Source: Rhizomucor pusillus (taxonomy: Eukaryota > Mucoromycota > Mucoromycetes > Mucorales > Lichtheimiaceae). From it: a DNA stretch of 16,624 nucleotides. Shown piece after piece: positions 1 through 10,272 of this stretch. The notes below the pieces were generated by a model. That model was not told the origin of the DNA and ran no database searches. It worked only from the letters and a program-made list of their open reading frames with translations. Location of the stretch: assembly GCA_900175165.2 (NCBI GenBank), contig FWWN02000251.1:1-16624 (forward strand). The letters are read 5' to 3'. Position numbers and translations under genes: made by a program. The first letter of the stretch is position 1. Each line of letters opens with the position of its first letter.

Positions 1-675
1 CCACTTGCGAACCCAATCATGTCGTTCCTCGATCTTTTCTGGGCTATTTCTTTCCACAGACTGGAACTCTGCTTGTTTCACGGAATAGCTATATTCTGTT
101 CCAATGAAGTTATAAACAGTCCTATGGTTGACTTTAAGACCATCGAACTGTTGCATTAAATGCTCAGCCACTTCGGTGACAACAGCAGAGGGATTAGCAT
201 CAATAAAATCAATAACGGCCTTTACATGTTCCTCAGTCAGAATGCGTCTACGACCTTTCTTTCTACCACTATCAAAGATGCTATCAAAGATGCTATCGAG
301 ATGCTCCTCATACTGCTTGACCCATCTCTGGGCTGTGCGAACGTGAATACCCAATTGTTTCGCTGCAGCAGAAGCACTCATACACTTCTCAATCTTCAGT
401 TTGAAGAATCTAGCCTTGTCTTAAAGAGTGTAGGAAGTATAAGCACGTTTTTCCGTCACATCTCTCCTACAATAATCCTCATCTCTAGGCTTATCTACTT
501 GCATCGCGTTAGCTCGAGATTTCTCTGCAGGCTTCTTTTGCAGATACTGAGTATGAGAACTAATCGTTTCAAGAGCAAATTGTTCCTAGTCAACGATGTA
601 GTCCATGGGTTCAGGTTTACCGTTCTCATCGACAATATTTCCTTGTCCATCTTCGTGTAAAAATTGAGCACTCAT
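1..675 (-). pseudogene. IS630/Tc1-mariner-like transposase, decayed, 5' part only
   Basis: Read on the minus strand from an ATG at 675, one frame runs to the window edge, so the C-terminal DDE catalytic domain lies outside. In-frame stops interrupt it at 588-586 (TAG) and 423-421 (TAA); the 140 codons after the second stop are open. That part carries a helix-turn-helix (motif AAAKQLGIHVRTAQRW), then a basic GRKKGRRR linker and a second HTH-like segment ending near NHRTVYNF, the paired-HTH order of IS630/Tc1-mariner transposases. The last visible residues, HDWVRKW, resemble the lead-in to the DDE domain. A perfect 12-bp tandem duplication (269-292) repeats the residues SIFD. The stops suggest a dead copy. 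Family is recognised from motif style only; an intron removing a stop is possible but I see no good splice pair. Confidence 0.75.
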
Positions 676-727
676 GTTTGAAATGGTAAAGTAGTGAAAA
701 TGAGAATACAGTGACGGAAATACATAC

Positions 728-801
728 GCGACATTTGATTCCAAGCAGGCGACATCTATTTTTGAAACTGCGACATTGATTTTCAAAGACTGCGGACATT
801 A
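728..801. repeat. Four ~21-bp-spaced GCGACAT repeats, probable transposon terminal region
   Basis: GCGACATTTGATT begins at 728, GCGACATCTATT at 749, GCGACATTGATT at 770 and the variant GCGGACATTA at 792. The starts are 21, 21 and 22 bp apart, about two helical turns. They lie 50-130 bp upstream of the transposase start on the same (minus-strand) element, where terminal inverted repeats and transposase binding sites are expected. The matching opposite end is outside the window, so the element boundary and any TA target duplication cannot be confirmed. Confidence 0.6.
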
Positions 802-1627
802 CTTAAAAATACTGCACCCCTCAATGCAGCAATGGGAATCACTGCGCGTGCGCGCGTCTCTCTGTTCGTTCCCAAGAAGCTGTCTTTATCTGCAAATTCG
901 CTCATATCATTGCTTGCTGTTTATTATGCAGCAACAAGGAAATAAGGCGAATTTTCAAACGCTACCACCAAAGTTAATTTACGTTGTATTGTTGTAGTAC
1001 ATGTACATTTTTATTTTTGCTTTAAACGTACAACCTAGACCAGCGCGCATGTTACGTGATAAGCATGGATTATATCCTTTTCATATTTTGCACCAATTAG
1101 TCAAGCAGTAGCAGCATGGTGGCACAAGCCATTAGGATCACGTGACAAGAACTCTTCCTCTCTTTGGATTCAAACTGCACGTGAAAGTTTCAAGGCTGTC
1201 AGGCAGCAGCTTGCAGGCAGCAGCAGTACCAGTGGACTATAAGCAAAAACTCCATCCAGCTATGCTTTTACAAAGGATTGGCACATGTTGCTCGTATCAG
1301 AATTGGAGATTGGTCATCCATCCTGCAAAGTACTACAACCATATCCCAGCGCCTTATATATAAAGTTATGCATAACGTGTTTAGTTCACCATGGAGAGTA
1401 AATGACTTTAGATATAAAGAGACGATTAGGTATTTCTAAGAGCAACCTTAGAGAGAAATGATCGGTGCTTGCTAAAACAAGTTCATGATGACAAAGGTAG
1501 TTTCCCCACACATGACGGACTTTAGTTGCCCCATTATACCAAACTTTGAACCAAGCTATAACTTTATACCTTTCTTCTTTTTCTTCTTCCTTTTCGTTCT
1601 ATTCTACATATCAGCAACTTTTAGAAT
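802..1627. other. Non-coding stretch upstream of PEX5
   Basis: No gene can be supported here. It holds an alternating GC tract (about 845-856), two CACGTG hexamers (1139-1144 and 1178-1183), a TATA-like box at 1355-1364, and a pyrimidine-rich run (about 1567-1610) just before the PEX5 start. One frame stays open from about 1185 to 1437 (about 84 codons) without a convincing start or a recognisable product. Confidence 0.5.
1355..1364 (+). promoter_or_regulatory. TATA-like box (TATATATAAA)
   Basis: A strong TATA match lies 264 bp before the PEX5 ATG. That is further than the 80-95 bp TATA-to-ATG distance of two other genes in this window, so it would imply a long leader, an upstream intron or another transcript. 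It may also be chance in AT-rich DNA. Confidence 0.3.
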
Positions 1628-3635
1628 ATGTCGTTCCAGAATATGGTTGGCGGTGGAGCTGATTGCTCGAGTGGCTCCAACCCCATGTCGCAAATGCTCA
1701 AGCAATTCAACCAAGATCGCTCACTCCAACGAGTACGTATATATAGGAGTGCAGATATACATATAGAGATGTATCATGATATTCTAAACTGCACACTCTA
1801 GGATCGCTTTGAAGGTCCAGTGCAAGGGCCAGCAGGTCCCTCTTCAGTAAGTCGTGCAACTTATTCGTCCTGTTTTCAAGCTTATTAATATACAATGCTG
1901 CTCAGATTCGCACGGCTCGCCAAGGACTCCGGCCGCAGGACGATAATTTGGTGAACGAGTTCTTTGGTCAAGAGCATCAGCAGCAGCAAAGATCGGCAGG
2001 ACCGGCTGCAGGTATCAGCCGGACGTTTGAGTTTTCCGAACTGCAGCGAGAACTCGATGCTGTTCGTCAGGGCAACTGGGCGTCAGAGTTTAGCCGACAG
2101 GAAGGACCGCGGTTGTGGGAAATATCGCCTGAAGAAGAGGCAGCCATGGAGCGAGCGTTCCATGAAAGCAGAGCTGCTGCCGGTCCTGCACAGAGCGCTT
2201 CAGGTAAAAGAGTAGTAGCATAGGTGAAGAACAAATATGGGGGATACTCATGTGGATATGATATACAGTGTGGAGAGACGAGTTCATGAACCACCCGGAG
2301 GTTGTACATATGTCAGAGCAGCAACGCGCTGAGCTTGAGCAGGCATTTGACCGACACTTTGACTGGGCGAGCGAGTTTGCGATGCGCCAAGATAAAGGCA
2401 AGGCCCGCGTTGCAGTCGAGTTGGAGAATGGAGCCAACTGGGAGGACCAATTTGCAGCGTTTGACACCAAACCTACCGAAACAGACGAAGAAATTGCCAA
2501 GAAGGTTGAAGAAGCAGCAGCTGCGCAGGATCCAAACATGTTTGATCAATTCGAGAATATTTGGCAAGATATCCGGGACCAGATGGCAAACGAGGATGTT
2601 GAAGACTGGGAAAATGAATTTGGCAACTTTAGCACAGATCCATCCATCTACAAGCCCGATCTGGGCGAATACGTGTTTGAAGTGGTCAACCCATATTTGG
2701 ATCATCCAGACCCGATGAGCGAAGGCTTGAGAATGCTCGCTGAAGGTGCAAGTCTGAGCGACACGGCGTTGGCCTTTGAAGCTGTCGTTCAAAAGGACCC
2801 GCAGAATTCCGAAGCATGGATGCATCTAGGAAATGTACAAGCACAGAACGAAAAGGAAGAGCCGGCTATTCGAGCATTGGAGAAGGCAGTCGAGGTGGAC
2901 GAACGCAACTTTTCGGCAATGATGTCGCTTGCTGTCAGCTATACCAACGAGTCGTACGACCACGCAGCATACCAGACTTTGCAGCGTTGGATGGCTGCAA
3001 AGTACCCTGATATCGTGGAAGCAGACGCGAGACCGCCGCCAGCTACTCCATTTGAATTACACGACCGCGTCACAGACTTGTTCCTGACTGCAGCGAGACG
3101 CGCCCCCGATGGCAAGGAAATGGATCCAGACGTCCAGGTTGGATTGGGTGTCCTGTTCTACGGCAGCGGCGATCTCGACAAGGCCGTCGATTGTTTCTTT
3201 GCAGCGCTCAAAGGCCGTCCCGACGACTATCTCTTGTGGAACAGATTGGGTGCTACGCTCGCTAACAGTGGCAGATCGGAGGAGGCTATCGATGCATACC
3301 ACAAGGCACTCGAGCTCCGTCCATCGTTTGTCCGTGCCCGATACAACCTTGGTGTCAGTTGCATAAACATTGGATGCTACAAGGAGGCTGCCGAACATCT
3401 ATTGACCGGCCTGTCGATGCATAAGCGCCAAGACGCCGAAGAAGGAGTCAATGTCTCGAGTAACCTCTGGGAAATGTTGCGAAAGACCTTCCTAATGATG
3501 GTAAGAAAAAAATAGGTGCGAACTCGCTGGAAGATTCAGTCTATTTAAAGTGAATTGTAGGGTCGAGAGGATCTTGCGAGCCAAGCAAAGGCCGGATTTG
3601 ATATCAACAAGTTTAGAAATGAATTTGAATTTTAG
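1628..3635 (+). CDS. PEX5: PEX5, peroxisomal targeting signal 1 (PTS1) receptor
   Basis: Cytosolic shuttle receptor that binds C-terminal SKL-type signals and docks cargo at the Pex13/Pex14 complex. Exons: 1628-1732, 1802-1846, 1906-2203, 2269-3500, 3561-3635; all introns are GT-AG, phases agree, giving 584 aa. The start is chosen because MSFQNMVGGGADCSSGSNP gives the conserved N-terminal cysteine (Cys13), the known site of recycling ubiquitination. The N-terminal half has five WxxxF motifs (Trp 108, 151, 182, 207, 263; such as WASEF and WEDQF) that in this family bind Pex14/Pex13. From about residue 299 TPR repeats begin, broken by a linker near 400-440, then a second TPR block to about 545 with the family-typical RYNLGVSCINIG. 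The last exon encodes 24 residues. It converges on Gemin2, 126 bp between stops. A pyrimidine tract precedes the ATG. Confidence 0.97.
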
Positions 3636-3761
3636 AAAAAAAAAACACCAAGTATGATCGTTGTAAATATGCCAGATAAATATATACACAACAAGGAAAA
3701 ATTAGGGATCCTTTTACGCGCGCCCTTCTCTCTTTTACAGTTATCAATTATCCTTGGTACG

Positions 3762-4633
3762 TCATTGTAAATCAGCTTGACCGTAGACTTTGGCAACGAT
3801 GGTGATAATCAGATTATGTTCAGCGACCTTGTCCAATTGATCTTGGTCGTCTCTCAGGCGGATACATTTCCGTGCTAGGTCGCGCAGGATACTCGTGTGC
3901 TCTGCAGTCATTACTGGGTCCAAGTAGACAAGCAATGCAAATATCCACTGCGCTCGTTTCTGTGTCATGTCATTGTTGAGCCATTCAATGTGATACTGCA
4001 GCAGCGTGAGGATCATGGGTTGTGTAAAGCTGGCGACGGCGCTTGGATCGTTCTCGTTGCAAAAAGTATTCCATTCGTTTTTCATCTTGAGACTCGCGGG
4101 AGCGACGGATGGTAGCAATTTCTTCTTGCTTTGCTTTTTGCTTTGTTGCATACACTATTGTTGTTGTTGTTGTTGTTCTTGGTTGAGTAACAGCAATAAC
4201 TGTTAACATATGGTTCATGCTTTGTCTTACCCTCTGGTAGGATTTAAACGAGCGAATGAATGAATCTTGCCACTCTTCGTTGGCAACCAACTTTGAAGGT
4301 TGCGTGTTGAATAATGCCAGCATAGCTTGGATTCCTGAGGGAGCAACAGCAGTTGAAGATGCGGGAGGAGGTGGGGCTTTGGCTACGACTGTTCCAGGAC
4401 ACTTTTTGGCTTGCTGTCTATGTAGTCAATATATAAGTTCAACAAAGTTTTGCATACAGAGTCGAGAAAGTTTCCTGGTTTTACCTGACGAGCAGCACGT
4501 AATCTTCACCGGAAACTGGTATGCCATTCACCGTTTCTGCCTTGCTCTTTGTAATGTGGAATGCGGATTTCCCAGTGACATCGTCGTCCTCGTCTTGGTC
4601 TAGATCAGGTCGTCGCGAAAATAGTCGGCTCAT
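3762..4633 (-). CDS. Gemin2/SIP1-like SMN-complex protein
   Basis: Gemin2 holds SMN and the Sm-protein pentamer during assembly of spliceosomal snRNPs in the cytoplasm. Exons on the minus strand: 4633-4485, 4417-4231, 4154-3762, with GT-AG introns of 67 and 76 nt, giving 242 aa. Support: an acidic start (DLDQDEDDD), the motif GIPVSGEDYVLLVR that corresponds to the family's GEEYL..V segment, a proline stretch, EEWQDSFIRSF, and in the last exon KMKNEWNTFC followed by RAQWIFALLVYLDP and LRDLARKCIRLR, matching the helical core of Gemin2 (W-L/I-ALL-L-P, then LA-R--R). The length is near that of animal Gemin2 (about 280 aa). It is divergent from CWH43. The identification rests on these motifs; S. 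cerevisiae Brr1 is the distant yeast relative. Confidence 0.87.
4158..4177. repeat. (TTG)6 microsatellite at a splice acceptor
   Basis: Six TTG units, reading (CAA)6 on the minus strand, sit inside Gemin2 intron 2 and end two bases before its TAG acceptor, where a pyrimidine tract would normally be. Confidence 0.9.
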
Positions 4634-4748
4634 CTTTGGTGGCAGCTGCAGCGGAGAAGACGGCAGCACTGGTGGGGCCAAGCATGTGTCAAATTCTAAA
4701 TGTGGAGAGAAAGTCCTCGTCGCTCTTTTCCCTTCCTATACTCCTGCT
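4634..4748. promoter_or_regulatory. Divergent promoter region, Gemin2 / CWH43
   Basis: Only 115 bp separate the two start codons. No TATA box is visible; there is a short pyrimidine-rich run (CTTTTCCCTTCCT) just before the CWH43 ATG. Both genes probably share this promoter. Confidence 0.6.
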
Positions 4749-7700
4749 ATGGCCGAAAAGGCGGCAAGCTTTTCGGCACATACGGGCGTGCAGCCCAGTA
4801 TACTGACAAAGGTTCGAAAGTGCTTGCTTTGCTTTAGAGCGCGGATGAACTCACGGTTTGCAATTTAAAAGTTTGGAGCAAAGAACGTCTCGTACGCGCA
4901 CACCATCTGTGCATACAGCAAGTATCCGGCATTACAGATGAAGCAGGCTCGATTGCCACCCTTGAATCGGCTAACGTTTATGCAACGCATCAGGTGCCTT
5001 TGTTCTTGCACTGGCGCTAGGCTGCTATACACACTACTACAAGATTGTGCAGAACGAGTTTTTCGGATACCCTCAGGTACGCCCTTATTTCTAGTTAATA
5101 TCCAACAAAATTCGCCTGTGATGGATATCGTGCTGCTGTGGAAGAGGAGGAGGATAATAAAAACTAAACGAGACTATTTCTCTATCTGTAGGAATGGTTT
5201 CCTAGCGTGAGTGCGACCACTGGCGATCGGTATCCAGCTCGAGCCGTCTTTCAAATCTTAATTGCACTGACATCCGGTCCACGTTTCGCGCTTGTATTCT
5301 TGTGGTACTTTTATACGACACGCTCAGCACGCACGAGCTCCCGCGGATTCGGCTTGTTTTTATTGCTAGTCGGCATTGTACGCACAGTTGCATGCGGTGG
5401 ATGGGTATACATTACATCGACGGACGATCATTTCACGCATGATATTGCCATGGGTCTCTACCTCGTCTGTACCCTGCCCTGGCAACTCGGTGTCATTTAC
5501 ACCAGTGCTCGCAACAATGCCCAGGCTCTCAAATACCGCCGATTCTTGACCGCTGCGTTCTTCACAACCTTGCCGCCAATGATTTACTATTTCTTGAAGC
5601 ATAAAGTTCAACATGTACCTGGAGGTAAAACGACGCTTTCTATTCAGCTTTTGGAACCGGATATGTTAATTATAGTCTACAGCTTACACGACGTATGCAT
5701 TCTTTGAATGGTCACTGATCTTATACGACGTGGCATTCGATGCTGTAACCGCACTCGACTTCCAAGCTTTTGAGTTGGCGCTCGTGGACGTGACAGGCGG
5801 CCATGCTGGAACGGTACCAATTACAAAAGAAGGGTATGCTGTTTAGCAGAGTCTAGGGTTCGTGTGTCCTAAAGTTTTTAATACATAACTCTCTCTCTTT
5901 TTCTTCCTACATATTCTCCTTGGAAATTTATCATTGTTGATCTATCCCCAGAACTTCAACTGTTGGAAGGTGAGCAAAAGAGCGAATGGTGTAAACTTTA
6001 CAGTGTGATAAAGTTGACTTGTGATTATATATGCGATGCTTATTGATCTTGTACATTTTTAGCACTGAAGATACCATTTCTCCATCGTTCTTGCGAATTG
6101 TGGCAAGCTTGAAAGGATTCGCCTCTGAAGTTTACTTGGGCAAGTTTTAGAAGAACTATTATATATTAGTACACAGATTCTGACACGATGGATACATAGC
6201 ATACGTCTTTTGGTCACAACTTACCTCGCTGGCTCTCCTTATTTGGTACTTCCCGCTGTGGCACATGGGCATCTCTGGCTACGAAGCATTCTTGCTTGTT
6301 ACCGTCACGCCGATAGTTCTCGGTATTCGATCACTCCGAAGAGTGATGGCCACCTACCGCGGCTTTTTCTATCTGTTATCGCTGATCGGTGTTGCTTCGT
6401 GCTACGCGCATGATCCTGCCTTGCGGCTGACATTGACAGCCGTTGGCTTAGCTATCAGCGTGACAACCTGGTGCGCAAGCTGGATTGAAGCACGCGCTCA
6501 GTCTGGAACTCTTGAACGGTCCATTTTAATATGGGGTATTGGTCTTATCATGCACAGCGTGGTCAAGATGGCCTGGTGGACTGAAAATCCAATCTGGCCC
6601 ATCATGAACAAGGCAAACGGTGGATGGAACGATATCGGTATTGTCTTGGCAGTCATTGCATCCATCGAGGTCTTGCTACGGGATTACTCGACGAAGCCTT
6701 CTTCTCAGCAAAGCCCGTCTTTGACAGAGCAGGATAACGGTAATGCAAAGGGAAGCTGGTTGATGTCTGCCTCTGGATTCGCTGCTGTGTTGTTTGCATT
6801 GCACTCGCTGTACACAGACTCTTCAACGATCATGCGCTGGACTGTCGATGGTTATCCAAACTATGGACCTGAACCTGTTCCGTGGGGTGTAGCAACCATC
6901 GCCGCGCTTGCCCTCGGTCTCGCTGTATCGTCCGTGCGCGGTCTCGCTACCAATTTCCTTTGGTACGCAGTGGGATGCGCAGCCTGCTTTGTATTTTACA
7001 ACTTTGCTGCCTGGAATGGATACTATGGCGGTTTGGTGCTCGGCTTTTACTTCATGTCGATCATGCCCTCCACAATCAAGGCTATCACCGTGCATCCTCC
7101 CTTCAAGACGCTTCTGACCGGTTTTATGATCTACAACCTGCTTTGCTTGGCACACGTGTGGGTGGTTGCGTACGAATTCGTACCAGGCGGTGTGTATGCG
7201 CGCGAGCGAACCAACTGGATCCTGTTCACGCTGATGCTTCTCACTGGCTGCGGCGTGTACAATATGCGCAGCCAGGAGAGCCAGATCAAGAAGAAAATGG
7301 TGCAATTGCATGTCCTCAAGGCGGCACGCTCCATGACACGTGTCTTTTTGGGATTGATGGTAACTGCTTCCATCCTCATTGCTGCTAACCGCACCATCTC
7401 GGCTGTCGCACCTGCACCATACCACCCAGCAGAAAAGTCCTTCACCGCTGGTATCTGGACAATCCACTTTGCCTTGGACGACGACATGTATGCCAGCGAA
7501 GTGCGTATGCGTGATATCATCCGTGACCTCGAAATGGACGTTGTTGGTAAGTGTGTGACAAGTGAGCATACCAACAAGACGGTAGCCATGAAAAATAATG
7601 AATAATACAGGTCTGCTCGAATCGGATACTATGCGCATTATCATGGGCAACCGCGATTGGGCACAGTTTATCGCCGAAGATTTGGGTTACTACCTTGACT

Positions 7701-8381
7701 ATGCAAGTATTCCGCTTAAGCATCGATTTATCATCAGATGACACTGACATTGGATTTGCCTTGTAGGGGCCATCGACCATGAAACATACCTGGGGATGCC
7801 TTTTGCTGTCGAAATTCCCAATCCTCCGATCCTCCCACCATCTGCTGCCATCGCCTGTAGGCGAGCTTGCTTGTGCCATCCACGCAACGCTGGATGTATA
7901 CGGCCAGCCTGTTGATTTCATTGTCAGTCACAACGGCCAAGAAGAGAACCCCGAGGACAGACGGTTGCAGACAACTGAGCTCGCACGGATCATGCGCACG
8001 AGCCCTAACCCGTTTGTATTTTTGGGCTATGTCGTCACTGCCCCTAAGCAGCCCTTGTACTACAAGCTCTTCGACGACGGTGATATGAACGACATTGATG
8101 TGACCGACGACTGGGACAGATGGTGCGAATACATTGGTTACCGAGGCTTGAAGCGTGTTGCCTACGCTCGTGTTACCCACGGCTACATCACAGACACTGA
8201 GATCCAGACTGGCAAGTTCCAGGTCGTCGATAACCCAAGGCATTACTGGAAGGCATCGTATGAGCGGATACCTGAAGACCAAGTAGCACCGGCATTGCGT
8301 TATCCAGCCATGCTGCGAGGACAGGGTGTACGTGGACATAGATACCACGTCTTCAACGAACCGCGCTATTATGTGCACTGA
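4749..8381 (+). CDS. CWH43: CWH43, GPI-anchor lipid remodelling protein (PGAP2-type plus C-terminal EEP-like domain)
   Basis: Multi-pass secretory-pathway membrane protein; yeast Cwh43 is needed to place ceramide on GPI anchors. Exons: 4749-4811, 4872-4917, 4994-5076, 5192-5624, 5683-5833, 5952-5969, 6063-6139, 6200-7546, 7611-7702, 7767-8381, giving 974 aa (yeast protein 953). Residues about 28-265 are the Frag1/PGAP2 part (YAHTICAY, EWFPSVSATTGDRYPAR at 65-81, FQILIALTSGPRF, AFFEWSLI). The long exon 8 (residues 291-740) carries many membrane helices and HMGISGYEAF. From about 690 a soluble endonuclease/exonuclease/phosphatase-like domain follows, with GLLESD, KHTWGCLLLSKFPI and VSHNGQ. Introns after 4917, 6139 and 7702 need GC-AG splicing to hold the frame, and exon 6 is 18 nt. 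The first intron's donor (GTTCGA) is weak, so the N-terminus is the least certain part; its acceptor could be 4871 or 4883. Confidence 0.95.
4918..4993 (+). other. GC-AG intron 2 of CWH43
   Basis: Donor GCAAGT, branch-like CTAAC at 4971-4975, acceptor CAG. Joining A|GT gives Ser in AYSAFVLAL, the family consensus. The nearby GT donor (GTATCC) would put the next exon out of frame with every available AG. Confidence 0.85.
6140..6199 (+). other. GC-AG intron 7 of CWH43
   Basis: Donor GCAAGT, acceptor TAG, 60 nt. The join restores VYLAYVFW, which is the family sequence; the overlapping GT (GTTTTA) would put the next exon in a non-homologous frame. Confidence 0.85.
7703..7766 (+). other. GC-AG intron 9 of CWH43
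   Basis: Donor GCAAGT, branch-like CTGAC at 7744-7748, acceptor TAG, 64 nt. The phase-0 join gives YYLDYGPSTMKHTWG, matching the family; the overlapping GT (GTATTC) is phase 1 and fits no acceptor. Confidence 0.85.
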
Positions 8382-8514
8382 TATTATTAGCTGTTGTTGT
8401 ATTGTAAAAAAAAAAGATTAAAGTTTTGTTTTTCTTTTCTGTCAGGCTTCCCATTTTGGGAGATAAGAGCGGCGCAATGGAAGCGGAACGACTAGAGAGA
8501 GTCATGCGACAGAC

Positions 8515-8522
8515 TATATAAG
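8515..8522 (+). promoter_or_regulatory. TATA box and pyrimidine leader of the polyQ-tail gene
   Basis: TATATAAG lies 87 bp before the ATG at 8602 and is followed by a long T/C-rich run (about 8529-8596), a usual initiator and leader arrangement in fungi. Confidence 0.65.
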
Positions 8523-8601
8523 CTCACGTATCCTCTTTTCTCGGTTATTTTTTTTTTCTTCTTTTCTTTCTTTTATTCTAGCTTTTCCATTTTCTACGGC
8601 G

Positions 8602-10241
8602 ATGGACGACGTTGTAACGCATTATACACTTTCGCACAACCCGCACAACAAGGCGATTATCGATGTTAAGAATAAACGCGCGGGCGACCTGGCGTTTATG
8701 AAGATCAGATACAAACTCGCAGATATCTATGCCGTATCCATCATAGACCCAGGTGCGTCCATGTATATACGTTACTACTGTGCATCCGCAGCAACAGAAT
8801 CCAACCCAATGTAAATAGAAACCTTTAGTCCGCTTGCAGAGACACAGGCAAAAAGCGCCACGGCCAGACAGAGGACGATAATGTTACATTTCAGCGAGCG
8901 GGATACGGAGGAGGTTTTACTCAAGGATACTTCAAGGATCGGTTTCGAGTGGTGTTTCGAATGGCAAGGCAACAAGTATCGATGGTAAAAGAAGAAAAAC
9001 TCTACTTTCCTTGCGCTGCCCAACCTAAACCCTTTTTTTCTTGTATAGGATCCGTGAGAAGCGTTTGAGCAACGCACTAGAGTGCCGCTTTGTAAAGAAA
9101 TCAGGTAACCTGCGAAACAGCAGCAATGAGATAAATTTCGTGCGTGCTCACATCAAACACGGTTGCTGTGCCTGCTTAGGAACTGGCAGCGACGTGTGTG
9201 TCGCACAATACCTGCCCCGTGGCATCAAAAATGAATACTTTGGCCTGTTCTCAATGCTGGGTTACAACATGACACACATAACAAACCAGGCACGGGGCGG
9301 GCATCAACAACAACAACACTGTGACGATCGCTCCCGGCGCGGTCTCGAACTTGCACTGATCACGTCTCTTTTGACTATTCTCGACAAATCGGACGAGAGC
9401 AGCTGGTGGCGAAGCGGCGGTGGCACCGTTTCCAACGCGAACAGCAACAACGCAAATAGCACTGCTGCATCGTCATCTTCCACGGCGGCAGCACCGGACT
9501 CTGTGCAACCCATCACCAAGCGATTGGACCCTGCCAGAAAGCAGAAATTGGAGCGCGAGCACGAGCAAAAGCTGCAGCTCATGTTGGAAAAGGAAATGCG
9601 TCGATCGCAAAAGCAGATTATTGAGGAAGACAAGATCCGGAGCGCCGGCAACAGCCCCGCGCACAGTCCAGACGTCTCGCCTGTGCCCACGCCCAACGCG
9701 TCCACAGACCATCGCACAAAGCAATTGTTTGCTAGCTTGAAACATTTGGATGCCACCGCAACGTTGCAGCTTCCCAATGCGGCCGTCAGCAGTAGTCAAC
9801 AATCCACTCTTAGTCCTTTGGAGTCCCTGTTTTTTCAGCCGCTGCCGCCTCCGCCTCCGCCCACGAACACCACTTCTTCGCCATACTATCATCATCCTCG
9901 TTCTACTGCATCATCAAAGCAAAGTTCTAAACCCGTCTCTGCTACCTCTGCGACTTCAGTAAACAATAGCAGCGCTGCCGCGGCAGCAGCCGCTTATTAT
10001 TACTATTATGGAAACAGTTCGTCCGGAGGAGGAGGACCCGCGTCAAGCAGGATCATTCGATGGGACACACCCGTACCTCCTCCTCCTTCACAGCAGCAGC
10101 AACAACACCATCAACAGTTGGCTAGCAATAGACCCACATATTTACGCCGAGGTTCAGCAGGTGACCGAACAACTCTGGAACAAAAACACCAATTTCAACA
10201 GCACATGGTCAAAATGTATCAGCAGCAACAAGTGTTACAGC

Positions 10242-10272
<31 letters not shown>

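Noticed and set aside
160..660. Plus-strand ORF of 166 aa
   Set aside because: It is antisense to the transposase frame, which has recognisable helix-turn-helix motifs; this one has none.
2090..2825. Minus-strand ORFs of 149 and 170 aa
   Set aside because: Antisense to PEX5 exons 3 and 4 and crossing its introns.
6882..7388. Plus-strand ORF of 168 aa
   Set aside because: Alternative frame of CWH43 exon 8; the membrane-helix frame is clearly the coding one.
6823..7650. Minus-strand ORF of 275 aa
   Set aside because: Shadow of CWH43 exon 8 and intron 8; Cys/His-rich composition typical of antisense frames and no domain seen.
7734..8378. Minus-strand ORF of 214 aa
   Set aside because: Antisense to the last CWH43 exon, whose plus-strand reading matches the family.
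9304..9895. Minus-strand ORFs of 157 and 140 aa
   Set aside because: Shadows of the low-complexity exon of the plus-strand gene.
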